The notes under the pieces were generated by a model. The model had not been told where the DNA came from. It saw nothing but the letters and a program-made list of their open reading frames with translations, and made no database searches. From Methanoregula sp. (lineage in GTDB: Archaea > Halobacteriota > Methanomicrobia > Methanomicrobiales > Methanospirillaceae), in contig NZ_JALOCH010000002.1 in assembly GCF_023227875.1 (NCBI RefSeq), positions 124,001 through 188,000 on the forward strand: a stretch of 64,000 nucleotides of DNA. The letters are read 5' to 3'. How positions within the stretch are numbered: position 1 is the stretch's first letter; each line of letters opens with the position of its first letter. Positions 42,371 through 50,686 of the stretch are shown here, piece by piece. The translations under genes were made by a program, and so were the position numbers.

Positions 42371-43189
42371 TCAGCTCTTATTGAAATAATATACGCCCAT
42401 CATAAGTCCCGAAGCCGGATAGCGGGGATTTCCCGGGAAACTCACCGGGTCCATGGGGACAAATGGCAGGGTTGCAGATGCCCAGATCCCCGGCTTTTCC
42501 GGGATGATCTCCACATCCGATAACCAGACCATCATCCAGAGGCATGAACAAAGACCAAAGAGGCAGACGGGCATCACCGAAAAACCCTGCCAGGTCCAAA
42601 GGTAATGGAAACCGAGGATGATACCTGCCACCGAGCCATAATAGTAATGGAACTGTGCGATCCTCCGGTCGTTTGTATCACAGGGCCGGATCGAACCGGA
42701 GATTTTCGTGGTGGAAAACGGGAAGAGCGGCGTAATCCCCTTCCTGGTACAGAGGTCTTCGACCAGGTGCAGGACCAGGCCGAGCATCGCGCCCACGAGG
42801 AACGCGGCAGAGATCTCCAGGGCCGCACGGTTCATGAGGAGAGATACGGGGACGAGCAGGAACACTGCAAAGGTTGCCCAGAGGAATACTACTCCAAAGA
42901 CAGAATGAGTCAGCCGCTTGTCTCCGGAATCGAATGTAAGCCCTGTCATGCGCTGGTATATCGGGCACATCAGGGGTGCGCATACGGTACTGCCAAACCG
43001 GGAAATGAACCACGCAAACATCCTGGCCTGAAAATGCTGCGGCTTTTTCATCTGGATGTCCGGCAGGATGGCACCCGTACAGGCACCGGTACAGATAACG
43101 AGAATAATAGCCGGAGACGCCGGCACCAGCGCACTGCATAGGATAAGGGTACAGAGAATCGTCAGTGCAATATGGTGCCGGGTGATCAT
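42371..43189 (-). CDS. YdjM-like inner-membrane metal-dependent hydrolase family protein (paralogue)
   Basis: 272 residues, about six helices. MITRHH start, GAILPDIQMKKP, DKRLTHSVFGVVFLW, LHLVEDLCTRKGITPLFPF and ISGSIRPCD align with the 14573-15307 protein. It is divergent from the Mop gene region and has a Fur-like palindrome in its promoter. The C-terminal 30 residues (FVPMDPVSFPGN onward) are extra compared with the paralogue. Confidence 0.75.
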   Translation of the reverse strand: MITRHHIALTILCTLILCSALVPASPAIILVICTGACTGAILPDIQMKKPQHFQARMFAWFISRFGSTVCAPLMCPIYQRMTGLTFDSGDKRLTHSVFGVVFLWATFAVFLLVPVSLLMNRAALEISAAFLVGAMLGLVLHLVEDLCTRKGITPLFPFSTTKISGSIRPCDTNDRRIAQFHYYYGSVAGIILGFHYLWTWQGFSVMPVCLFGLCSCLWMMVWLSDVEIIPEKPGIWASATLPFVPMDPVSFPGNPRYPASGLMMGVYYFNKS

Positions 43190-43323
43190 GATGCCTGCTC
43201 CGGTTCACGTACCGGGGCTTCTGGCAAGGTCCCCGGTCTCCTTGACATCTGTGTGAGTGCTTGAGTCCACGGCATTTCCCATTGTCAGGTGGACAATCAC
43301 TATGTTGGGCTCTTCCGGATTAT

Positions 43324-43364
43324 AATGATTATCATTGTACTTTTTAAAATTGTTAACATAAATT
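43324..43364 (-). promoter_or_regulatory. Fur/DtxR-like palindrome and TTGTTAACAT element before the YdjM-like gene
   Basis: AATGATTATCATT (43324-43336) is a perfect 13-bp palindrome; over 19 bases it matches 15 of the classical Fur-box consensus. On the minus strand it lies just downstream of an AT-rich TATA zone that includes TTGTTAACAT (43349-43358 region). The start codon is at 43189. Position and symmetry suggest a metal-dependent repressor site. The rest of 43190-43548 holds no gene. Confidence 0.55.
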
Positions 43365-43548
43365 AATTAATAAATTTATACTGGACGGGGATATTCTCTC
43401 AACAAAACGGTTGCTGGTAAAAACCAAAAAAAGATCCCCAACCTTGCCTGCGGGCACGGGAGACATGCCAATCGTCTCGCATCACCCGGGCATGCGGGCA
43501 GTATGATTCTGTAATTTTTTTTAGTATCTTCTACAAAAATAGGTTGAG

Positions 43549-43758
43549 TTAATCGATCGCTACCATCACTTCGGAGGCCTTCACAACCGCGTAGACCTTC
43601 GATCCTTCCTTCAGTTTCAGCGTTTCTGCTGAATGGGTAGTGATGGAGGAGACCATCTCATGGCCTCCGCCAATTGTAATCACGACTTCGGTGCTTACCG
43701 GGCCCTTCTTGATGGACTTTACGGTGCCCGGGACTTGGTTTCGTGCACTGATCTTCAT
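43549..43758 (-). CDS. mop: Mop-type molybdate/tungstate-binding protein (TOBE domain)
   Basis: 69 residues from ATG 43758 (MKISARNQVPGTVKSIKKG), the canonical molbindin start; the longer frame to 43815 is unneeded. The chain continues VSTEVVITIGGGHEMVSSIT and ends in VYAVVKASEVMVAID, the standard single Mop domain. Molbindins form hexamers that bind oxyanions in the cytoplasm. It is divergent from the methyltransferase-FmdE operon. A truncated copy is at 62674-62736. Confidence 0.92.
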   Translation of the reverse strand: MKISARNQVPGTVKSIKKGPVSTEVVITIGGGHEMVSSITTHSAETLKLKEGSKVYAVVKASEVMVAID

Positions 43759-43874
43759 GGTTTTCACCACGCAATACAGTTCGTGCATGGTAATATATCC
43801 TTCGGCCGTAACCAATCCGGAAAACTCCGTATTAAAAACAGATCGTTGATTAATGTTAAAGTTAGTGTAATATC

Positions 43875-44786
43875 ATGAACATGGGTCCAGCCACTACTCT
43901 GAATATTTCTCCGCCCCTGCCTGCAACGGCGGGTAATAGCAGTGCCATACCGTTTCGTGAACGATGGCGCCTGCTGAAGCTCGCCCATTGCGCTATACCG
44001 AACTATGGCAATTCCAGCCAGTTCTGGGGCAGCAGGAAGAAGATCCACACGGTGTACACAAAAGGGGATTGCAACCACGATGAAAAAACAAATGCCCGGC
44101 TCGCCGCGATGAACATCCCGGACGGTTCCCGCGTCCTCGATATCGGAGCCGGGCCGGGCACGTATGCCATCCCGCTTGCAAAGAAGCATTGCAACGTAAC
44201 CGTTGTCGAACCCTCGCCCGTCATGCGGGAGATGCTGGAGGCCCGGATAAAAAAAGAGAAGATCAAAAATATTACCATCATCCCGAAACGGTGGGAAGAC
44301 ATGGAACCCGGGGAACCCGGCACCCCCTTCGATGCCGTCATCGCCTCGTTCTCCCTCACCATGATGGATATGGGGGAGGCCCTCGCAAAGATGCATGCCT
44401 GTTGCACCGGGACGGTCCACCTTTTCTGGTTCCTGACATCGCCGTCATGGGTACAAGTCAACAAGGATCTCTGGCCGCACCTCCACGGGGGGATTTTTCC
44501 CGGCGAGCCCACCGCGGACTGGCTCTGGCAGATCCTGTACGAGATGGGGATCTGTGCGAGCATCCAGCCGGAACCGCGTGTCTCCGTTTCCCAGTATAAG
44601 GACGTGGACGAAGCGGTCGGGGAGTTCCGGCAGCGCCTGAACTGCACGACACCTGCCCATGAAGAGATTCTCAGGAATTATTTCCACACGGTCCTGCGAC
44701 ATGAAGGGGACCACCTGACGCTTGGAAACGGGACACGCAGTGCCCATATCTGGTGGAACACCGCGGACCAGCAGGACAGGACGTGA
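43875..44786 (+). CDS. Class I SAM-dependent methyltransferase (cluster 2, copy b)
   Basis: 303 residues. Motif I VLDIGAGPGTYAIPLA, motif II VVEPSPVM, then AVIASFSLTMMDMGEALAKM, HLFWFLTSPSWVQVNKDLWP, PTADWLWQILYEMGICA and the end HIWWNTADQ. It shares nearly all of these with the 45391 protein, so the two flank the FmdE-family gene as close paralogues. Several cysteines (for example ACCTGT) are conserved between them. It is the first gene of the operon, 43 bases before fmdE. Confidence 0.87.
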   Translation: MNMGPATTLNISPPLPATAGNSSAIPFRERWRLLKLAHCAIPNYGNSSQFWGSRKKIHTVYTKGDCNHDEKTNARLAAMNIPDGSRVLDIGAGPGTYAIPLAKKHCNVTVVEPSPVMREMLEARIKKEKIKNITIIPKRWEDMEPGEPGTPFDAVIASFSLTMMDMGEALAKMHACCTGTVHLFWFLTSPSWVQVNKDLWPHLHGGIFPGEPTADWLWQILYEMGICASIQPEPRVSVSQYKDVDEAVGEFRQRLNCTTPAHEEILRNYFHTVLRHEGDHLTLGNGTRSAHIWWNTADQQDRT

Positions 44787-44829
44787 CGGGTCCGCACGAA
44801 CAGGATTTTTAGAGAAATATGGTGAAACC

Positions 44830-45387
44830 ATGAGCGATTACGAAGTGTTATTCAACAAGGCAAAGGCATTCCACGGGCATGTCTGCCCCGGCATTGTTCT
44901 CGGGACGCGGCTGACCATTGCAGGGATGCGGGAACTGGGCATGGACCCCCACGAACCCCAGCGCAACCTTATCGTCTACATGGAGATCGACCGGTGCGGG
45001 GCGGATGCCGTCCAGGCCATCACGGGATGTTCGCTTGGCCACCGTTCCTTAAAGCACAAGGACTTTGGGAAATTTGCCGCAACCTTTATCGATCTCGCAA
45101 CGAAAAACGCCGTCAGGGTAGCAGTCCACGAGAAGAAACGGGCCGAGCACGACAAGCTCGACTCAAAGGACGTGATCAGGATCCTCGGGGAATGCCCGGA
45201 AGCGGAGATCCTGAAGATCGAGAGGGTATCAATCGATATTCCCGATGACGATATCCCGGGATTCCCCCACGGGAAAGCGGTCTGCAGTGTCTGCAGGGAG
45301 CTGGTGATGGACAACCGGCACATCGTTGTGGACGGTAAGGTTATGTGCAAGAACTGTGGCACAAAATCGTATTATACGGTGCTTTAG
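44830..45387 (+). CDS. FmdE-family protein with C-terminal zinc ribbon
   Basis: 185 residues from ATG 44830. The FmdE core has AFHGHVCPGIVLGTRL, an H-x-C-P metal site, YMEIDRCGADAVQAITGCSLG and RHSLKHKDFGKFA-like RSLKHKDFGKFA. Residues about 155-180 form a zinc ribbon, CSVCRELV...MCKNCG. FmdE was first found with formylmethanofuran dehydrogenase but its role is unsettled; related proteins bind zinc and are fused or linked to Mo enzymes. Here it is sandwiched between two methyltransferases with 43- and 3-base gaps. Confidence 0.88.
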   Translation: MSDYEVLFNKAKAFHGHVCPGIVLGTRLTIAGMRELGMDPHEPQRNLIVYMEIDRCGADAVQAITGCSLGHRSLKHKDFGKFAATFIDLATKNAVRVAVHEKKRAEHDKLDSKDVIRILGECPEAEILKIERVSIDIPDDDIPGFPHGKAVCSVCRELVMDNRHIVVDGKVMCKNCGTKSYYTVL

Positions 45388-45390
45388 ATC

Positions 45391-46278
45391 GTGAAAGATT
45401 TCTGCAGGTCTGCAATGGATTCCGAAATCACTCTCCGCTCTGATTCGCGGTACTGGCGTGATATCTGGCGGCAGATGAAACTCGCCCGGATGGCGACGCC
45501 GGGATTCGAGAGTGCGGGTGCGTACTGGAGCAACAAAAAGAACGTGACCGATCATGTAAAGAGCCGTACCCGCCAGTCCTGGCAGGGAAAGGTTGACGTA
45601 CAGTTCAGGGCCATGAACATCCCTGCCGGTGCCCGTGTCCTCGATATCGGGGGAGGGACCGGGACCCATGCGATCCCCCTTGCGGCAATGGGCTGCGATG
45701 TCACCGTGGTCGAACCCTCTGCTGCGATGCGGGAAGAGCTGCAGAAAAACCTGACCGTTTCGGGAGCCGGGCCGCTTGCAGTGATACCTTCCCGGTGGGA
45801 GGATGTCTCCCGGGAAGAGCTCGGTGGCCCGTTCGACATCGTGATGGCATCCTACTCCCTCTCCATGATGGATATCGGTGAGGCCATCGAAAAGATGGAG
45901 GCCTGCTGCCGGGGGACGGTCCACCTCTTCTGGTTCCTCACCTCCCCGTCATGGGCCCGGGTCAGCCGGGACCTCTGGCCCCGGCTGTACGGCAGGAACT
46001 ATCCGGGCGAGCCACTCGCGGACTGCCTCTGGCAGATCCTGTACGAGATGGGGATTTATGCCAACCTGATGACAGAACGCAAGAAAGAAACCATTTACCA
46101 AAGTATTGAAGACGCAGTGGGGGAATATTCCCGGCGCCTGAATTGCACAACAAAAGAGCCAGAAGAGATCCTGGGGGAATATTTCAGACAACAACTCCAT
46201 CCCTGCGGCAAGGGATATGAACTGGGCGGGGTGTCCTGCAGCGCCCATATCTGGTGGGATCCGGCAGGCCGTCGCTGA
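45391..46278 (+). CDS. Class I SAM-dependent methyltransferase (cluster 2, copy c)
   Basis: 295 residues from GTG 45391; ATG 45415 is an alternative. Motif I VLDIGGGTGTHAIPLA, motif II VVEPSAAMREE, IVMASYSLSMMDIGEAIEKM, HLFWFLTSPSWARVSRDLWP, LADCLWQILYEMGIYAN and the end HIWWDPAG. Close paralogue of the 43875 protein. It starts 3 bases after the FmdE-family stop, so all three genes are one operon. Confidence 0.87.
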   Translation: MKDFCRSAMDSEITLRSDSRYWRDIWRQMKLARMATPGFESAGAYWSNKKNVTDHVKSRTRQSWQGKVDVQFRAMNIPAGARVLDIGGGTGTHAIPLAAMGCDVTVVEPSAAMREELQKNLTVSGAGPLAVIPSRWEDVSREELGGPFDIVMASYSLSMMDIGEAIEKMEACCRGTVHLFWFLTSPSWARVSRDLWPRLYGRNYPGEPLADCLWQILYEMGIYANLMTERKKETIYQSIEDAVGEYSRRLNCTTKEPEEILGEYFRQQLHPCGKGYELGGVSCSAHIWWDPAGRR

Positions 46279-46465
46279 TACCGGGTGCGGTACTGCGCCG
46301 ACATTGTGTTCACACACCTTTTGTTAATTTACATACCCGGTAGCACCGGTCTTCCCGGTTCCGGATACCCGATCAGGTAAGTCAATAATTTTTCCTGAAC
46401 AAATACAAAAGATCAACAATTATAATTAAAACAAAATTTTTATAATCCCCTCCCGATCTCCATGT

Positions 46466-46843
46466 ATGCCTGCTGCAAAGATCCTGCAGGGATCCGGGTT
46501 GGCGTTTCCCGGACAGTATAAGATTGATACCGTACGGGTCCGGCAGATCGTGATCTTCACCCTGATCCTTGGCAGCCTGTTCCTTCTCGATATCGGGACA
46601 ACGCAGATCATTCTCCGGATGGGAGGCGTGGAACTCAATCCCCTGATGACCGGGATCGTGACAAACCCGGCACTGCACCTTGCAATCAAGTCTGTGGTCC
46701 TGCTGGCAGCGGCACTCGTGGCAGCACTGGCAGAACGCCATGTACAGGGATCCAGCGCTTACCTTTACAGCATCCTGATCCCGGTGTACATCATCGTCTC
46801 GGTCAACAATCTCTTCGTCATCCTGCCGATGATCCCGGTATAG
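46466..46843 (+). CDS. Small membrane protein, DUF5658-like
   Basis: 125 residues with three membrane helices (about 28-45, 65-90, 100-122). The first contains LDIGTTQIILRMGGVELNPL, the D..T...L..G..E.NP pattern of DUF5658-like membrane proteins. A basic N-terminus faces the cytoplasm. Function unknown. It stands alone between the methyltransferase operon and the kinase gene. Confidence 0.7.
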   Translation: MPAAKILQGSGLAFPGQYKIDTVRVRQIVIFTLILGSLFLLDIGTTQIILRMGGVELNPLMTGIVTNPALHLAIKSVVLLAAALVAALAERHVQGSSAYLYSILIPVYIIVSVNNLFVILPMIPV

Positions 46844-46883
46844 AGTGCCCAACGATTCGGGATACCGGGGAGCGGGGATGTTT

Positions 46884-48287
46884 CTAACCGGGCGGTACGT
46901 GGGATCTGCTGACAGGACCGGGGGTATTCGTTATCCGGAATTTTCCCGGCGGTACCGTCATCCCGAAACGGACACCGGAACCCGGTACCCCGGTCTCCGT
47001 GATGGTAATGCCAGTGATCGATAGGATCTCCCGCGTAATGAACAGCCCGAGGCCGGTATTTTTCCCAAACCCGCGTTCGAATATTTTTTTCTTGTCCTGT
47101 TCCGGGATGCCAATCCCGTCATCTTCATAAACCAGGGAGAGGCCATTACCGGAATCGCTGCAATGGATGCTGATGCGGGTCACATGCTCCCCATGGCGGA
47201 GCGAATTGTCAATGAGATTGAAAAAGATCTTCTCAAGCAGCCGGTCCGCAAGGATCTCCAGGCCTTTCACATTGACAACAAAGGTGACCCCGGGGGAAGA
47301 GACCTGGTCTATGGACCGGGTAACGAGATGGTGAATATCCTGCCATTCCGGGGCGCGAATACCGATATCCTGAAAATCCTTGGTAAAGGAGATATGCTGG
47401 TGGATCAACTGGATGGCCCGGCCCTGGCGGTTCAGGAAATCCTGCAGGGTTCCATTGCGGATCTGGGATGTGGCAAGGGAGGCATAACCCTGTAATATCT
47501 GGACCTGGTTGAGGATATCATGCCGCGTGACGGAGTACATCAGCTGGAGTTTCTTGTTGGCAAGATTAAGGGCAGACGAATATTGCCTGAGCTCTGCGTT
47601 CTGGGATTTAATATACCCTTCAAGGGATTTTTGTTCGGATACATCTCGTAAAAGTACCTGTATGGCGGTAGTATCCTGATAGCGGACCGGGGAAAATGCA
47701 GTATCGGCAACGATCGTACTGCCACTGGGACTCGGGATATGGTATTCGCGCCGTGGAGACGGGGTACTGCCCGAGAGTGCCAGGCGGGACTGGGCCTCGA
47801 TATCCCGGCCCTGTTCGGGATCGAAGAAAGAGAAGAGGGTCTGCCGCCGGATCTCTTCCGGGGAATTCTTCCGGAATAACCTGAGTGCAGCAGCATTCAC
47901 ATACAGGATTTTCCCGGTATTGTGAATGACCAGTGCATCCGGCAGGGACTCAACCAGGTTCCGGTAATTCCTCTCGCTGTCCTGGAGAAGCACGTGCTCC
48001 TGCTGCTGTTCTTCAAATGTCTGCCGGAGCTCTTCCTCGACTGCCGCCAGTTGTTCGTTCCGCTGCAATAGTTCCGCGTTTTTCACTTCAAGCAGGTCCC
48101 GGTCTTTCTGTCTTTCATCCAGGAGCTGTTTCTGGGCGGTGATATCCCGGATCGATTCGATGACACCGGCGGCATTCCCGTCAGCATCATACAGCAGCGC
48201 TGCTTTCTCCCACAGGCAGAGGACTCTGCCATCAGGGAACGTGGCCTGGCATTCGCCGATCAGGATGTTTCGTTCTTCTTTCCTCAC
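46884..48287 (-). CDS. PAS-domain histidine kinase (3' part of a split REC-PAS-kinase gene)
   Basis: 467 residues. It begins in the second half of a PAS domain (ATFPDGRVLCLWEKAALLYD, then ESIRDITAQK), followed by a coiled coil (about 60-105), a second PAS (about 105-220), the H-box YSVTRHDILNQVQILQGY with His256, and an ATPase domain (NLIDNSLRHG, YEDDGIGIPEQDKKKIFERG, GLGLFITREIL). The first codon here follows directly and in frame after a TAG that ends the 48291-48938 gene. It could be made by reinitiation at GTG 48287 or by stop-codon readthrough. Confidence 0.8.
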   Translation of the reverse strand: MRKEERNILIGECQATFPDGRVLCLWEKAALLYDADGNAAGVIESIRDITAQKQLLDERQKDRDLLEVKNAELLQRNEQLAAVEEELRQTFEEQQQEHVLLQDSERNYRNLVESLPDALVIHNTGKILYVNAAALRLFRKNSPEEIRRQTLFSFFDPEQGRDIEAQSRLALSGSTPSPRREYHIPSPSGSTIVADTAFSPVRYQDTTAIQVLLRDVSEQKSLEGYIKSQNAELRQYSSALNLANKKLQLMYSVTRHDILNQVQILQGYASLATSQIRNGTLQDFLNRQGRAIQLIHQHISFTKDFQDIGIRAPEWQDIHHLVTRSIDQVSSPGVTFVVNVKGLEILADRLLEKIFFNLIDNSLRHGEHVTRISIHCSDSGNGLSLVYEDDGIGIPEQDKKKIFERGFGKNTGLGLFITREILSITGITITETGVPGSGVRFGMTVPPGKFRITNTPGPVSRSHVPPG

Positions 48288-48290
48288 CCG

Positions 48291-48938
48291 CTAATAGCGT
48301 GCCAGGCCGGCGTTATCCGGTGTCCTGAGAAAGTCCGCAATAAGCGGCCGTTTATTCCCGAAAAACGGAATGGTGTATTCATAATCTCCCTTTCCCATCA
48401 CTTCTGAAGCCATGACGCCGGTCATCTCTTCTGTGGCCCGGTTCCACATGATCAGCCGGCCCTCCATGTCCATGGCGATGGTTGGATCGGGCAGGAAATT
48501 GAGAAGGTGCTCTACCCTGCGCTCTGATTCCCTGACCGATCGTTCCGCCCGGAATTGCCTGACCGCCTGGCGGATTTTATGGGCGAGTTCGGTATACTGG
48601 GCTCTGGCATCATACCCTTTCTGGAGGTAAAATGTGGCTCCGTGGTTCAGTGCCTCGATGGCCACCTCCTCCCTCCCGCGCCCGGTAAACAGGATGAACG
48701 GGATGTTGTTTTCAGCAGAGCGCAGGTGCTTTAAAAAACCGATGCCGTCCATCTCCGGCATCTCGTAATCGGAGACGACTGCATCGTATGAACCGCACGA
48801 AAGGCTCAGGAGAGCGTTCCGTGCGGAGGCTGCGGTCTCCACAATAATTTCCCCGGATTGCTGCTCCAGGAATATCTTCCCCATCTCAAGAAGGGCAGGT
48901 TCATCATCGACAAGCAGGATTTTTATGGCCGCAGGCAT
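48291..48938 (-). CDS. Response-regulator receiver plus PAS (5' part of the split kinase gene)
   Basis: 215 residues. The REC domain has Asp11/Asp12 in LLVDDEP, phospho-acceptor Asp57 in VVSDYEMPEMDG and Lys107 in FYLQKG. A PAS domain starts about residue 135 (LLNFLPDPTIAMDMEGRLIMWN) and is cut at GLARY-TAG. The downstream gene continues in the same frame with the missing PAS half, so the ancestral product was one REC-PAS-PAS-kinase, a common methanogen layout. Confidence 0.8.
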   Translation of the reverse strand: MPAAIKILLVDDEPALLEMGKIFLEQQSGEIIVETAASARNALLSLSCGSYDAVVSDYEMPEMDGIGFLKHLRSAENNIPFILFTGRGREEVAIEALNHGATFYLQKGYDARAQYTELAHKIRQAVRQFRAERSVRESERRVEHLLNFLPDPTIAMDMEGRLIMWNRATEEMTGVMASEVMGKGDYEYTIPFFGNKRPLIADFLRTPDNAGLARY

Positions 48939-49001
48939 GATGAGTCAGTTCCTCGTAGTATCCTCGTCAGCATTCGTGTTGCATTCCAGAAAACATCTCG
49001 C

Positions 49002-49979
49002 TCAATACGCCCCGATGGTGATATCGGTTGTTTCAATGATCAGCGTCATGTTGGGGTAACCGGACTCGGTTTTAAACATCAACCGGGTCTCATGCTCCGA
49101 AAGAGGCGTTATCATAACATTCTCGCATTGCCTCAGTTTTTCAACACTGGTCACATTCACCGATTGCCATAATGTTGCATTCCATACAGTTGAGTTCCTG
49201 AACCGGTCCGGGGGGGTATCGATGCTCAGGTGCATGCTGGTGGCCAGTGGGACCTCTGTAGTGTTGACCGTACTTTTCTGAACCAGCATCCCGTTCCCGT
49301 TCCCGCTGATCCTGGAATGCCCGCACTCCGGTGTGATATTTACCACGCGGATCGTTATTGAAGAACAGTTATTATTGACCAGAATTTCCGGAGTTGATAC
49401 TGAACGGACAGGTTCCACCTCCACAAGGGACTCCGCGAGGTTGTACGTAACATCGCTCCAGCGGTAGAACTCCAGCGGGGTGGACAGGTTGCGTTCGGTA
49501 TTCAGGACATAGGTATTCCCGTACATCCATCCATAGCCCTGGTCCTGCCAGAAGTTGTTCACCGGCTTATAGGAAAATTTCACGAGACTGTAATTCTGTA
49601 CGATCCCAGGGCCGGTGGTCACGAAGCCGTCTGGAGTCTTGTTGGTCCAGTTGAGCCGGAAGTACCCGGTGGAGGAGGTATCGAGAGAAGAGGCATTCCA
49701 GATCTTCAGTTCCCCGCCGGATTTTACCGGGTCAAAGGCAAACTCCCCTCCCCCCAGCGGGATGGGTTCAGAAAGTTTCATGTTCTTTTTCATGGACACG
49801 GCAGTATCGATGTCCGAGGAAAATTTCAGGAAACCGGTCTCTACGTCTTTAATGTGGGAGATTTCGGACTGTGCTTTCATGGAGGGGACGTAATACGCGT
49901 TCCATGCGGCAAAAAACGTCACCGCGACAGCAAGGATCAGCATCACCGCAATGACCGGGGCAACGGCATCGTCTCTCAT
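49002..49979 (-). CDS. Large pilin-like surface protein
   Basis: 325 residues. A very short leader MRDDA precedes VAPVIAVMLILAVAVTFFAAW, an archaeal class III-type signal and assembly helix. The large head has at least ten N-glycosylation sequons and one Cys pair candidate. Its start overlaps the stop of the 49976-50398 gene by ATGA, and it is divergent from the main pilus operon. It could be a minor or tip pilin. Confidence 0.75.
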   Translation of the reverse strand: MRDDAVAPVIAVMLILAVAVTFFAAWNAYYVPSMKAQSEISHIKDVETGFLKFSSDIDTAVSMKKNMKLSEPIPLGGGEFAFDPVKSGGELKIWNASSLDTSSTGYFRLNWTNKTPDGFVTTGPGIVQNYSLVKFSYKPVNNFWQDQGYGWMYGNTYVLNTERNLSTPLEFYRWSDVTYNLAESLVEVEPVRSVSTPEILVNNNCSSITIRVVNITPECGHSRISGNGNGMLVQKSTVNTTEVPLATSMHLSIDTPPDRFRNSTVWNATLWQSVNVTSVEKLRQCENVMITPLSEHETRLMFKTESGYPNMTLIIETTDITIGAY

Positions 49980-50398
49980 GGGCCGATCCTCCCTGTATAG
50001 ATCACGGTATGGGGGGTGACGAGCTTGACGCTCTCATTTCCCCACAGATCCAGATCCTGTGATACAGTAACGGTGATGTTACTCCCCAGATCGAATACAT
50101 CTTTGTCAGGGACCAAGGTAAAATTTGCATTATTCCAGGGAATCCTGCGGGAAGAATCCGCGGTTCCGATCACGACGGTCAGGTCCACTTTCTTCACCCA
50201 GTCCCCGCCTTTATGCCAGAGCGTGATATTCCGCGTGTCATTGCTCATCTTGATCGTAATGCTCGGATCGCGGTCGGTAGGGAGATAATTGTACAGTGCT
50301 GCAGAAAAGACCGCAAGCAGCACGATAACAAGGGCGACCATGAGCATCTCCCCGACAACTTCAGATACCCCGGAATCCCCCCGATAGTTATGCAGCAT
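49976..50398 (-). CDS. Type IV pilin-like protein
   Basis: 140 residues. The leader MLHNYRGDSG is followed by VSEVVGEMLMVALVIVLLAV, with Glu at position 5 after the predicted cleavage like classical pilins. The head is a compact beta domain (TIKMSNDTRNITLWHKGGDW). It is the first gene of a two-gene operon with the large pilin-like protein. Confidence 0.82.
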   Translation of the reverse strand: MLHNYRGDSGVSEVVGEMLMVALVIVLLAVFSAALYNYLPTDRDPSITIKMSNDTRNITLWHKGGDWVKKVDLTVVIGTADSSRRIPWNNANFTLVPDKDVFDLGSNITVTVSQDLDLWGNESVKLVTPHTVIYTGRIGP

Positions 50399-50686
50399 TG
50401 GCTCCCCTCATTTTTATGTTCCGGTTATGTACCTGCCGGGTAACGGGTAGTCGGAGCATCGTTGCAGTTATTGGTTATATGGGGGAATTTTTCCATTTCA
50501 GCACCGGGTAATAAAAAATCCTTTATTTCTAGTACTAATGTTAAATCTTAAACTTTAATTAATTGTAATTGTAAATACAATTTATTAAACATTGTTCTGG
50601 GCATCTCCATAAATCCCATAACCACTATAAAAAAATCAATTTGTGTTGAGCGTATCTGGCCGTCCCTGAAAAGTTACGAGTGTACT
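50399..50686. promoter_or_regulatory. Divergent promoter of the pilus locus
   Basis: The region between the two divergent pilin operons is AT-rich from 50515 to 50640, with TTAATTAATTGTAATTG and TTAAA strings that could be TATA elements for either strand. No gene was seen. Confidence 0.4.
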
